A stretch of DNA of 64,000 nucleotides from Kingdonia uniflora (Eukaryota; Streptophyta; Magnoliopsida; Ranunculales; Circaeasteraceae). A program made the translations under genes and the position numbers. The stretch is from assembly GCA_014058105.1 (NCBI GenBank), contig JACGCM010002201.1, forward strand, positions 248,001 to 312,000, given 5' to 3'. Each line of letters begins with the position of its first letter. Positions within the stretch are counted from its first letter, which is position 1. Positions 1-11,346 of this stretch are shown one piece after another. The notes below the pieces were generated by a model. It searched no databases. It was not told the DNA's origin and saw only the letters and a list, made by a program, of their open reading frames with translations.

Positions 1-749
1 GGCCTTCCATCAGGTATAGCCTTCTTCGACTATACTCTGTTAGCTTACTCTTGTCGAATCTAGGGAATATGCTACTACAGGCTCATCAAGAAGCAAAAAG
101 AAGTCGACGCGGCAGGTAACTAGAAGGGATAGAAATTAGAATTATAAATTGCCTAAAATATTCTTTTATGTATACTTATCACGTTCATTGTGTGCTAATG
201 ATATAGTAGATGTGATAATCTATTTAGTTCCTCAGATGTTGTAAATGTCATTTTATAGGATAGATGTTCGGAATTATATTTAATGTGTACGTCGACCAGG
301 TATAAGTTTTTCATTAATGAAGGGAGAAACGTACATAAAAATGGAGAATAATTCTCACTTTTTAAATGTAAAAACATCAAACTATAAAATAAGTTTAGCG
401 GTAATATGTATTCAACCTTCGTGTATTCCAAGGGTTAGGAAGTCAAACTCCTTCATTTGTTATCAGGTCACATGATCCGAGGTTGGTCTTACTAACAACA
501 ATGAAGGGTCCTTCCAAATTTTCCATGAGTTTCCTGACATTTAATTCCTTCATATGTTTCCCTTAGGATAAGATCTTGGATGTTGAATTCTCTGTTGCGA
601 ACTCTTTTGTTATAAGATTTTGCCAATGCCTAATGATAGGGTTCAAGATTAACAATTGTTCGGTCCCTTATTTATTCAATCCAGTTCATATTGCATGCTA
701 ACTGAAACTCATTTTCCTCATTCGACATTTCGGGATCTTGTACTGGGTG

Positions 750-1400
750 ATAATATTTGGTCGAGATAACAGCCTCAGTTTTATAAGCTAATAGGAAAGG
801 TATACACCCCGTAGACACTCTAGGTGTTTCGGTATGCCCAAAGTACGTGTAGAAATTCCTTAATCTAATTTCCTTTCTTCTCTTTCAAACATTTTTTTAT
901 CCCATCGAAGATTGCTTTATTGGTAATTTTTGCCTGAACGTGACCTTATAGGTAATAAAGATTTAAAGGGGAATGGATAATGTTGTATCAGTTAAGGAAT
1001 TTGACCACTCTTTCTCCAACAAACTGTGGTCCATTATCGATTTGTATCAGGTGGGGGCAATTGAATATGGTTATTATATTCTCTCATATGAACTTGAAGA
1101 TTTTGTCTTCGTGAGTTCGACATAAAGGGACTGCTTCGACCCATTTTGTAAAGTAATCAGTTGCTACCAATAAATGCCGCCTTTTCCCAGAGTGTTTGAC
1201 AATTTGCCCACAAGTTCGAGGTCCTATCTTTTGAAGGGCCAATATACTTTGCTCGCATAAATATCCATGGTTGGAGCTTGAATCTGATGTTCGTGTCGTT
1301 GGCAGGCATCACACTTCTTTGCGTATTCTTCGGCATGTGTTCCTAATTTAGGCCAAAAAAACCTAGAGTGCTTGCTCGATTTGCCAAGGAACGACCTACG
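750..1400 (-). pseudogene. Degenerate gypsy integrase (element 1)
   Basis: The minus-strand reading shows the zinc-binding part (KKCDACQRH) at about 1270-1330 and the start of the catalytic core (TDYFTKWVEAVPL) at about 1130-1175, in different frames and separated by stops. These are typical of the Ty3/gypsy integrase that inserts the element's cDNA. Not functional. Confidence 0.75.
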
Positions 1401-1699
1401 GCATACAATCTGATATGTATGTTCCGTCTTGTAATTCCTTCAAATAAGGATATGTGACTAGCTCTTTTATGATAATGATGTATCATTTTACATTTTCTAT
1501 CAGTCTACATCTCTGGTTGATGTCTTCTAGTAGTTTACCTTTAAAATCCTTCTTGGGACCAATATATTTTAGAAAAGGCAACCTCCAATCGCTTTCTTCG
1601 ATCTCATCGCCCCTAGTGTTAATTGCGCTTGAGCTGACAAAATTAATACTTGGGGTAGATATGACTTCAATTTTTAAATATCAAGCCTCTGTTATGAGA

Positions 1700-3360
1700 A
1701 TTTCTGCCATATAAGCGAGGGAGTCTACGTGCCTATTTTCTCCCTAAGGCAAGTACTCAATCGTAGCTTTCTAAAATTTTCTCCTTCTGCCGGCCACTAA
1801 AGCAGCGTACTCCACCATCTTTCAATTTTTCTGATATCGTTATGTGTAATGACTTATAATCAACATAGAGTCGGTGTATACAAAAAGCTTATGTACTCCA
1901 AGTTCTAATGTCATGTCCAAACCGTGGATTAACGCTTCGTATTCTGTTTCATTGTTCGTTGCCTCAAAATTGAGTTGGATATATTTTTCAATCCTAACAT
2001 TTGAGGGTGTGATAAGAATGATTCCGATTCTTGATCATGTTGGCCCAGTAAGCCCATCAGTCAAAAGGTGTTATCACTTTCTTGATATCCAGTCTGCCTT
2101 TTCCTCGAACTATTCTTCAACTATTTTGGGATCATGTTCTTCCCAATCCAGGTCTTCTAGTGGGAAATTTACCATAAAATCAGCTACTGTCTGCCACTTT
2201 TCAAAAATCCTTTGTTCAAAATGAATATCGTGCTCACCTAAGCTAATTAACCATTGTTATACTCGTCTGATTTTTCTTTCTTTGATAAGACCTCCCGAAG
2301 GGGATAATTCGTAATTACCCAAATCGAATGACCTTAAAAATATTGTTTTAGCTTCTGCGAGGTGTAAACGAGAGTAAAGAGTAATTTTTTAATTTTAGTG
2401 TACCGTAACTCTGTTAAAGTAAGAACTTTGTTGATGAAATAAACAGGTTTTTCTACTTTTCCATAAAGTTGAATAAGTACTGGAGTGAGTGAGCTCTCTG
2501 TAACAGCAAGATATACTGTAAATTCTTCCCCCACTGTCAGGGTACTCATAATGGGAGGTTTTCCCAAATATTTTTTATGATCTTGGAATGATGCTTCACA
2601 CTCATTGCTCTATTCAATCTCAGGATCCTTCTTATTATTTCTTCTACATGTCCATTCACATAGTAGGTTAAATAAATATCTTGATTTGACACAAATCTAT
2701 TAATTGTCACAATCTTGCTAGCCAACTTTTGTACGTCTTTCTTAGTTTATGGTGATGGCATTGATAAGAAAGCTCGAATGCAGTCAGGGTCAGCTTTGAT
2801 TCCCTTTTTGCTTATCAAGTTCCCCAAGAATTTCCCTAATTAAGCCCCAACTGGTATTTATCAGGGTTAAGCTTCATTCTATAAGACCGAAGGATTTTAA
2901 AAATTGTATGAAGATCTGTAAGGTGATCTCCTTTTTTGAGGCTTTTACAAAGCATGTTATCAATGTATACTTCCATTATTTTCCTAAGGTGACCTTTGAA
3001 CATTTGGGTCATGAATCTTTGATAAGTTACCCCGACATTCTTAAGTCTGAAAGACATGACTTCGTAATAGTATAATCCTCGCTCTGTGTGAATGTTATTT
3101 TCTTTTAATCATCGGGTAGGAGTGGAATCTGATTGTAACATGATTTGGCATCTATCATGGACAGACGTTCATGCCCAATAGTTAAATCCAGCAAATAATT
3201 GATTATTGGAAAAGGAAAACTATCTTTTGGAGTATGTTTATTCAGGTCGATCAAATCCACGCAAACTCTGATCTTGTCATTTTTCTTTGAAACCATTACG
3301 ATGTTTAAAATCTAATCGGGGTAACCTGCTTTCCTGATAAATCCAACTTTGATAAGCTTA
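1700..3360 (-). pseudogene. Degenerate gypsy reverse transcriptase and RNase H (element 1)
   Basis: Three minus-strand blocks carry RT/RNase H sequence: 3105-3296 (fingers and palm, with LSMIDAKSCYNQIPL), 2836-3057 (palm with EVYIDNMLCKS, then KLNPDK) and 2334-2567 (RNase H connection, KPVYFINKVLTLTELRY). The catalytic box of RT is normally Y-x-D-D. Here it reads YIDN, so the second catalytic aspartate is lost. Frames are broken between the blocks. The 1700-2260 region corresponds to the RNase H tail as judged from the parallel region of element 2. Confidence 0.85.
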
Positions 3361-3776
3361 TCAATCTCCTTATTCATTTCATCTCGAAGTCTGGGTGCTA
3401 ACGTCCTCTATTTATGTTTAACTGCTATAGCCTTATCTTTTAAACACACTCTATGATAGGCTAAATTGAGATTGACACCAGGCATTTCTAGAAATGTCCA
3501 AGCGAACACATATTTATTTCCCTTCAAAAATTTGATAAACGCGTTTAGCTCCAAAGGTAAATGAGTTCCTATAAATGTACCACGATCAATTACATCGATC
3601 TCGATGTATTATATAAGTTCAGTGGTTGAAGGCTGGACCTCAGTGAGTCCTGCTTTATGTAATTGCTATGCTTCAAACTCCTCATAAGTGTCTGTCACTT
3701 CAGTTATAGTATTTTCACATGCTCAAGCTAGCTTTTGGCTACCCTTGACTTTGTCAATCCCACCATTCCAATCAAA

Positions 3777-4070
3777 TCATAATGCCAGATGATAAGTAAA
3801 AGGAATGACCTTCATATTATATAGCCTGCATTGTCCCATTATCCCTAAATACTTTGATTTAGCATTTACGACATAGGACATCACGTCAATTGTCGTCGGT
3901 TCTATAATGATAGGAAGCAAGATTTTCCATACCCGTACCTCTTTAGATTCATTGAAGCTACTGATATCCATATTACTAGCCTCAACTTGATCTGTTAGAC
4001 CCATTTGTTCGATGGTGCTCTGAAAAAGTACTTCAATGGCACTTCCGGTATCCACCATCATTATGTGCAT
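3777..4070 (-). pseudogene. Gypsy aspartic protease fragment (element 1)
   Basis: A 97-codon open stretch begins MHIMMVDTGSAIEVLF. The DTGSA pentad matches the active-site D-T/S-G of retroviral-type aspartic proteases, which cut the Gag-Pol polyprotein. It sits between gag (right) and RT (left) on the minus strand, as expected for Ty3/gypsy. No complete polyprotein frame joins it to either neighbour. Confidence 0.75.
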
Positions 4071-4198
4071 TATGAAGTTTTTATTTTTAACATGATAACT
4101 ATTGTATCATGGTAAGGGAATCTGATATGATTGATGACACAATCTTTGAAGGAGATACCAGTTCTTCTGCTACTAGACTATGGAAGCAATCAAGCTTC

Positions 4199-4933
4199 CT
4201 ATTCAACCACCATTAGGTCATGATATTGAATGAGTTGGCCTCTTTTGAATCTTACCGATCTATTTACCTTGTATGCCTCGATAAAGTGACTGAGGTGAAG
4301 ATGATAGAGATGTTTCTCTTCAGTCCCTTCTTCGATCTGGATGACTTTATTATCTTTTTTATAGCTTTCATTCTTGTAACTCTCCTCGTCGACAATGCAT
4401 TGGTGAATTCGTTCATCTTTTAGTATATATTTCATTAGTTTTTGTAGAGCATAACATCATTTTGTATCGTGATGTCTCACTTTGTGATGTTTGCAATATA
4501 GCTTTCCTTCAAGCGGTTCGAGGGCTGCACATTTCTAAATAACTTATCCTTCTAAAGTATAGGATAGTTGTCAGCCAACTTGGCAGTAAATTTTGGGAGA
4601 ACAAGTTTTAGAGGATTGTTTCCTTTATGAGGTCAATCTTCTTCAAACTTAACACATTTTCTATCTCCTTTAGTGTTGTAGTACGTTCGAACACTTTCTC
4701 TGAGTTTTGTCATTTGGTTGTGAGAATGGATTTTGCTGTCTTTTGTCGTTTATACATTATTCTTTATAGGTCGATGTAATTGCTTACCTTCTTGACCATT
4801 TCTTCTAGAGTTGCTGGCTTATTCAAGATGAGGTGCACCTTTGTTCTGTTCTAAATAAATAGAGCGTTTATAAAGGCTGACACCGTGATTTTTTGGTCGA
4901 GACTGTCCACTCTTCTGGCCAGGTCTAAAAACT
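4199..4933 (-). pseudogene. Gypsy gag, downstream part with zinc-knuckle remnant (element 1)
   Basis: The minus strand at about 4440-4520 reads YCKHHKVRHHDT...CYALQ, a degenerate version of the C-x2-H-x(n)-H-x4-C nucleocapsid motif seen in Tat-group gag proteins. The open stretch 4199-4435 (MKYILKDERIHQ start) matches 28574-28894 of gypsy element 2. The upstream half of this gag continues at 11347 beyond the CACTA insertion. Confidence 0.7.
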
Positions 4934-4957
4934 CACTACAACAAATATAGGCTTTAA

Positions 4958-5130
4958 TGTTACTTATATAACGTCATTTCTATGAAAAATGACATAATAA
5001 GTATAATATTTTGTTTCCTTCCCGTTAGTTAACGTATTTGGATAGGCTACAACGTCATTCCCCAAATAATTACTTCATTTCTATCTTATTTTAACGTTAT
5101 TTTTGCAAGTGACGTGAAAATATATGTGAT
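4958..5130. repeat. Left subterminal repeat array of CACTA element
   Basis: Several direct and inverted copies of TAACGTCATTT-like words occur (for example near 4969, 5039, 5051 and 5091), with the variant TGACAT/TGACGT. The same words recur at the right end of the element. In CACTA transposons such clustered subterminal motifs bind the element-encoded accessory protein. Confidence 0.75.
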
Positions 5131-5378
5131 GGCATTTAAGTCATTTTTGCTTTAATTGACATTGATTAATTTCAAATAATTTTCTTTTTCACGATGGAAA
5201 ATATAAACCAGAGCTTTTAAAGCCCTTCGGGAAAAAAATCCTTTATTCTCTCTCTCCCTCTTTAAGAACCCTAATTTGCTCCATAAATCTTCAACCGGTC
5301 GAAGTGAAATCTCTTCTCCCAAAACCTTGGTTACAATTTTTTCTTTGAGATTCCTTACCTCTCTTTTTGGTTTGTAAA

Positions 5379-5530
5379 ATGGAGCCGACAAACACCGAAG
5401 ACGAGATTGACGAGCTCTTCAATGCCCCCAAGTGGATCGATTTCTCCGCTCTCGAAGACTCAGTCGATAAAAATGATCAAACTTTGTTCTTCTACATACC
5501 TAGAAATACCCCATCACGTAATCTTAACTC
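5379..5530 (+). pseudogene. Exon-like fragment of unidentified gene inside CACTA
   Basis: From ATG at 5379 an open frame of about 52 codons begins MEPTNTEDEIDELFNAPKW and ends at a TAA after NLNSL. A GTAATC splice-donor-like site occurs just before the stop (about 5519), so this could be a first coding exon with its 5' UTR (CT-rich leader 5250-5370). I do not recognise the protein. Its acidic start followed by an aromatic-rich APKWIDF segment is protein-like. It sits upstream of and in the same direction as the methylthiotransferase copy, and may be part of another captured gene. Confidence 0.4.
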
Positions 5531-6560
5531 CCTTTAATCCCCATCTCTCACGATCATTGAGTTTTGAGAACTTGAGATCTCCGGGGAATCGTAATTGCAA
5601 GTAATGAAGTAGACCCAATTTTTTTCCCGCCAATTGGATCAAATTTTGTTCAATAATTCACCTTGAATTTGTGATTTTTTGTTGTTGCTTAGAGGTAAAC
5701 CAGTTCTCCTCATTTCTTCTAACTCTCTCTTTCTTTTTCATCTCATTCTTCAATTCCACAAGTTCAAACAACCCCTATTCTCATTAGGTACAATTAGTAA
5801 ACCCCGGCATCGACTTTTGGTGATTAAGTCCATTTTTTGGCAACTGTGTTTTTGTTGCAGTTTTTGATGATTCAGTATTGTAGCACTATGGCGACGATAT
5901 TGGCGGAGATGTATTGTGAATGTAGTGGCGAGGTTTATCGCGGAGGGTGGAAGTAATCGGAATGCAGGAGGTTTGAGTTATGTCGGTAAGGTTTGTTGCA
6001 TTTTGTATTGGATTGTTGTTTTTATCGATTAGTTGGGATAGAGTAAAATGCTTTCTTTTATCTTTATTGAATGTAGGTAGTATAGGATTTAGATTTATTC
6101 CTAGTGTGAATTGTTTTGAGGGTTTTTGGCAATGTTGTTTCCATTTCTTAGTAGGTTCTTAGGGTGTTATGATCGTGTTCTAATGAATTGGGGATCGATT
6201 AGGCAGTTGGGGTTTGAATGTAAATTTTTGGATTCGTTGAGTTTTCGAATGCAAAATAGCTTGAATGAGATAACATATTAACTATTATAATATACGTCCT
6301 AGTTACAGTTTCTTAGGGAATACCCTACCCTACTTCATTTGGTAGCCCGAAGTAGCTCTTTTGACTGCATACAAGAATTTCTCTTATGGGGAGCAGATCG
6401 GCTTCACCAAGATACGACTGGGAAGACTCGATTTTAATGGAGTATAATTATTTTCTCAAGCTCATATGAATTGAATAGAAGTAGTATGTCCAAGTTTGAC
6501 AAATTTGAATATTTGTTTCCCCCGTCTTCAGTCACTTAAAGTCACTTAAATTGTTTTTAG

Positions 6561-8600
6561 ATAGAGGACATGTTAATAGGTGGAGGAGCTCTGCTAGGGT
6601 TTCAATTACCTTTAATGTCAATCGGACTAAACCTCAAACGACTCAAAAACAAGAAGAACCTCAAGGGAGACGGCCACTTCATCACTACTCCCTCATCTGA
6701 TATCCCTGGAACTCAAACCAATTACATGAAGGCCTTTAGATGCTCTCACAATCTGAGTGACAATGAATTCATGGTTGGTCAACTTTCAGCATTTAGATAT
6801 GCATTGAGTGATAATCCTAAGCAGGCTGACCTGTAGCTGATTAACACATGCACAGTATAATCTCTAAGCCAGTCTGCTATGGACACTCTAATTGTTAAAT
6901 GTAAAAGTACAAAAAAGCCACTGGTGGCCGCTGGATGTGTACCTCAAGGTAGTCAAGATTAAAAAAAGTTGGAAGGGGTCAGTGTAGTTGGAGTATAACA
7001 AATTGACCATGTTGTTGAAGTTGTTGAAGAGACTTCGAAAGGTTACGAAGTGTGCCTTTTGAATCGCAAGACATTGCCAGCACTGGACCTTCCAAAGGTG
7101 AGAAAAAACAATTTTATTGAGATTTTTCTGATAAATTTTGGTTGCTTAGGTGCTTGAACTTACGGCAAGACAAAGTATGCCTGTGGGCATTTGGGAAGCT
7201 ATACTAGTGAAAGCCTTATTGAGCGCGTTAGAAATGTTGTAACTGATGGAGTAAAGGGGATTTTGATAAGCAGTGAAGATACTGGAGCATATGGTCGTAA
7301 TACTGGGATGAATCTCCCTATTCTATAGAAGGCTATTGTTGCAGAACTTCCCCCCTGATAGAAGCACGATATTTTGAATTGGGATGACGAATCCTCCTTT
7401 TATTCTTGAGCACTTAAAAGAGATAGTTAAAGTCTTATGTCACCCTTGTGTGTATTCGTTTCTTCATGTACCTGTTTGATCAGGGAGTAACTCTATTTTG
7501 ACTACAATGAATAGGGAATATACTATGGGTAAGTTTAGAACTGTGGTGCATACTTTGTATGAACTTGTTCCTGAGATACAGATTGTTACTGATATAATTT
7601 GTGGATTACCTAGTAAAACAGAGGAAGATTTTGCTCAAACACTCGACCTTATTAGGGACTACAAGTTCCCTCAAGTACAAATATCACAGTTCTATCCAAG
7701 ACCTAGAACACCTGCTGCCGGGATGAAGAAAGTCCCAAGTAATATAGTGAAGAAGCGTAGTCGAGAACTTACATCTATTTATGAATCCTTTACACCATAT
7801 GAAGGAATTGAAGGCAGGGTGGGAAGAATATGGATCACCAAAATTGCCACTGATGGAGTTCACTTAGTGGTCATACAAAGGGGTATATGCAAATTCTTGT
7901 ATCTGCACCAGAAGCAATGCTAGGAATCTCAAATGATGTGAAGATAACATCAATTGGAAGGTGGTCTGTGTTTAACGAAATAATAATGGACGAGACTCCA
8001 TGGAAAATAAAGGAAGAAGCCCTATCCAACAAAATGAAATCTGTTCCTGAAATATGTCTTTCCTATTCTGCGGATGAGACTTGTACATGATCTGGAGAAC
8101 CAGAACCTTGTGTGTGTTCACCTGTAAGTTTTGGAGGACAAAATGATGCTGATGAATGCAATATTTCATGCAACATAGACAGGGAGAACATCATGAATAT
8201 TACTGGGTCGTTATTGACGAAACGAAAGGAGTCTGGGGAGGAGACTATGGAGGGTGAAAATTCTCATCAGGGATCAAAAGATAAGCAAATAATAGTTGGC
8301 ACAAGAGAGAAAATGGGTTTTGTGGATTGGGCCCTAATAGGTGGAATGCTTGTTAACTTCACAACCTTTATAGTTATGCTGTTACTCCTGGGTTTGAGAA
8401 CTGACGAAACGAAAGGAGTCTGGGGAGGAGACTATGGAGGGTGAAAATTCTCATCAGGGATCAAAAGATAAGCAAATAATAGTTGGCACAAGAGAGAAAA
8501 TGGGTTTTGTGGATTGGGCCATAATAGGTGGAATGCTTGTTAACTTCACAACCTTTATAGTTATGCTGTTACTCCTGGGTTTGAGAACACCTCTTTAGCA
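6561..8600 (+). pseudogene. Captured CDKAL1-like tRNA methylthiotransferase pseudogene
   Basis: The reading EDMLIGGGALLGFQLPL, IPGTQTNYMKAFRCSHN, INTCTV and AGCVPQG matches the N-terminal methylthiotransferase domain of plant CDKAL1-type enzymes, which add a methylthio group to t6A37 of tRNA. The radical-SAM part (GCLGA-stop-TYGKTKYACGHLG, about 7139-7195), the TRAM-like part (7498-7900) and the C-terminal membrane tail (FVDWALIGGMLVNF) follow without introns. In-frame stops occur from about 6834 on (for example after QADL, CTV and QGSQD), with frameshifts near 7355 and 7875. Two of three cysteines of the radical-SAM C-x3-C-x2-C cluster motif are gone: one became TGA, one became glycine. It cannot make an active enzyme. 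Confidence 0.92.
8215..8588 (+). repeat. 187-bp tandem duplication of the pseudogene's C-terminal tail
   Basis: Copy 1 is 8215-8401 and copy 2 is 8402-8588. They are identical except for one substitution that I can see (C at 8334, A at 8521). The unit covers the segment before the membrane anchor plus the anchor itself. Since 187 is not a multiple of three, the second copy is out of frame. Near identity means the duplication is much younger than the decay of the coding sequence. Confidence 0.95.
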
Positions 8601-9094
8601 GTATTCTTCAACACATGCTGACGCTAATACCAGATGGTACAATGAAGCCGCAGACATATCAAAGATGCTTACAATTATTTGGTTACATCCATTTCCTTGA
8701 GTTCTCTATATTGGTTTAGTTATTCTCTCCCCAGTAATGTTTCTTAGTTTCCTTACAACATAAGTAACAATATCTTTCGTGGCTTACTGAATGAATTTTG
8801 ATAACCTCCAATTTTATCAAATATGAAATTAGTTTGACAAAAAATAAATATAAATAAATAAATTGTTTTTAGATGAATATTTACTGGTTAAATGAATACT
8901 TTTAAAAAATTCAAGGTCTAAATATGGACTAGGCTATAAAATCAACTAAACCAAGCTCTTTCTGTTATTTATTAGGATGAACTAAATAGCATTTGTTAGT
9001 ATTTGATATTGTCTTTAACTAAACATATTTATTAATTAATGGGAGTCTGTAGGAGAATCCCATACGTAGTTGCAGTAAAGTCCAAACATGCCAC

Positions 9095-9230
9095 ATGTGC
9101 AGCCCTCCTGGACCTTTATCAGCAGAGCCTCTAGTTTGGACATCGCCTTTGAAGTTCATTAGCAAGCTTAATACAGAGGCAAAGGCCTTGTTAGAGAATA
9201 CCCTTATGGAAGCTAACAAAGAGAGGGAGA
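9095..9230 (+). other. Unidentified exon-like open segment inside CACTA
   Basis: The open stretch reads CSPPGPLSAEPLVWTSPL and continues with a hydrophilic, helix-like part (KALLENTLMEANKEREKN). This composition looks protein-coding, but I do not recognise the family and see no convincing splice sites. It may be another captured host exon. Confidence 0.25.
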
Positions 9231-9921
9231 AAAATATCTTGAAGGGGGCACATTTTTCACTTCCATCCCCATCACATTCTGATATCGCAATATATAACTA
9301 TATCTCTGAGGCGAGCTTTCTTGTATATCTCTCTACTTCAATTTCATCTGGATTCTAAAACTTGCTCTCTTTACTGATTTCACAAAATTAATTTATACGG
9401 TACATATGGAGTAGTTTATGCTACTAGATGATAATTTGATAAACTTCTATGGAAGGTATTTCACTTAGTGAACATTTCTTTCAAGTAATAATATTAGGTG
9501 TCTGTATTTGACTCCTGATGACTTTATTTTTATTTTACTGGCCATTTCTTCCCCAGTAAATATTGAAATTAACCAACTAATATTGTCGTGGTTCCGAAAG
9601 GATTGTTGCTGATTTGACCAATAAGCCCTGATACACCTAGTTTTGATATATATGTATGTCAATGTGCCCAATACATGTTTAGATACCACTCACTTAGTAT
9701 GTCATTCAACTATTTTTGTCATGTTCAGAATTTCATAACAGCTTACTTTGTTTTCTTCATTTGTTAGCAGCTTGAACTTAGTATTGCATTTTCATGGTGA
9801 TTGTTCTCTGTGGAATAGGTCACTTGTTGATCATATGGCTAGAGTAAATACAATCTACTTAAGCTATAATGAGAAGTTGGCTTTTCATATATTAGCATAC
9901 ATAATTTTGTTACCTCCATTT

Positions 9922-10078
9922 GGAGGATATGACGCATGGAAGATAACATCAGTCGTTGCCACTCCATTTGACTTTGACCAAACTCAGTCTGTAAGGCCTA
10001 AAAGTCATTGTGTTGCTATACGCGTAACTAGTGAAGACCTTGATGATGGATTTAAGCCAGCTAGTGGTAAAGTACAGG
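9922..10078 (+). pseudogene. Captured exon of acetyl-CoA carboxylase (homomeric type)
   Basis: The segment reads GGYDAWKITSVVATPFDFD then RPKSHCVAIRVTSEDLDDGF, ending KVQ at a GTTAGA donor-like site (10079). This is the distinctive C-terminal region of the biotin carboxylase part of eukaryotic-type multidomain acetyl-CoA carboxylase (the enzyme making malonyl-CoA). The upstream exon boundary lacks a clean acceptor, and no flanking carboxylase exons are visible, so only one exon was carried into the CACTA element. It is not a working gene. Confidence 0.85.
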
Positions 10079-10989
10079 TTAGAATTAGGCATATTTTTGT
10101 TATTATATACCACATCGTTCATTGATTTAGAAATTAGGCATATTTTTGTTTAAACTCGGATAAAGGAGGGAGAAGGATAATAGTTCGTCGTATTGCTACA
10201 AGGATAATGACTCTTATATGCACATTCAAAGTAAAGGGATATGAAGTGTGTCAGAACTTAGCATGATAATTTGTTAACATAAGATCAATTTTATCTTTAC
10301 CATTTTTTTATTGCACACTTTTTCAATGTAATAACTACCATGTTTACTGCAGCAAGAGCAATTGACCAATAATTTTTTGCTATGGGGATCCCAAATGTAT
10401 AATTGTCACGGAGGTGAAATCCTTCAAACAAATAGGTATTTTTCTTATCTTCTCTTGTTTTGTATTCTTTTATTTTATGATTATAAGCATCTTATTGTGT
10501 ACTCACAAATTCTTTTGAGCTGTTGAAATAACAAAGAAGGAGAAGCAAAGGATAATGATAGACAGGTGAGATACTAGCAATTAGCAACATTTATAGTACA
10601 GTATGTAGCAAATGTGAAATTCGATAGTCCTATTATTAGTAAGTTCATATTTATAGAGCTAATGTTTTGTATGCTTTGGCAGGTGTACAAATTGATCCAG
10701 ATTAGTAGAAACAAACAAATACACTCAAAGGATATAAGCATTCTAGCAGTAAAACATCTAAGACACTTCTTTATGGTTATTTTATTAGTTTTTTTTTTTT
10801 TTGCATTGGTTAAGTTTACCAGTGATTTAGCTCTATAATCCTATTAATGTAGTGATTGAGTTTGACCACATTGTATTTAATGAAGGTAATATAATTTAGC
10901 CAAATATTTTACCTTTTTGTATAATATGGTGGTGGTCCTATAGAGGGGAAGGCGGGGAAGTAGATGAAAAATATTTGATATATTTTTTT
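10079..10989. other. CACTA interior without recognised genes
   Basis: AT-rich DNA with short T runs (for example 10789-10802). The sequence between the carboxylase exon and the right subterminal array shows no recognisable coding sequence. The open stretch at 10614-10838 is hydrophobic and AT-driven and is not supported as a gene. Confidence 0.6.
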
Positions 10990-11335
10990 GAGGCATTGAC
11001 GTTATTTTAAAAGTGTCATTGTATGAAAACCATATTACGCCACTTCAAATATGACGTTAAAATATTTCAACTATGTCACTTTTTAATGACGTTATTTAGT
11101 GATGTCAATAGAATACAGTAACCGGCCGGTCACCAGAATTGGGGGATTAATAACGTCATTTTGTGAAACCCCGTATACGCTATTTATTTAATGACGTTAG
11201 TACTTACCTTTCCCTGTCACTTAATTAATGGCGTTGTTAGTCCCTACATTTCTACGTCATCGCCTTTGACGTCATTTGTACTAATGACGTTAAATCTCTT
11301 TTAAGACATTTTTTAAATGACATAAAAACCCATAT
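10990..11335. repeat. Right subterminal repeat array of CACTA element
   Basis: At least eight copies of GACGTTA/AACGTC/TGACGT-type words in both orientations are visible (near 10998, 11053, 11087, 11150, 11192, 11256, 11268 and 11285). They mirror the left array. Confidence 0.75.
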
Positions 11336-11346
11336 TTATTGTAGTG

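Larger units (their letters stand above)
4934..11346. mobile_element. Non-autonomous CACTA transposon carrying host gene fragments
   Basis: The left end begins CACTACAACAAATATAGG at 4934. The right end is the inverted form, whose complement begins CACTACAATAAATATGGG. Both ends are flanked by the 3-bp direct repeat ACT (4931-4933 and 11347-11349), the duplication length of CACTA elements. Subterminal zones (about 4958-5130 and 10990-11335) repeat AACGTCATT/AATGACGTT many times in both orientations, typical subterminal binding arrays. No transposase-like frame is visible. The interior holds a dead tRNA methylthiotransferase copy, an acetyl-CoA carboxylase exon and unidentified exon-like sequences, so it looks like a Pack-type CACTA. 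It is inserted in the gag of gypsy element 1. Confidence 0.9.

Noticed and set aside
6561..8600. Methylthiotransferase as a working host gene
   Set aside because: Many in-frame stops, at least two frameshifts and loss of two radical-SAM cysteines.
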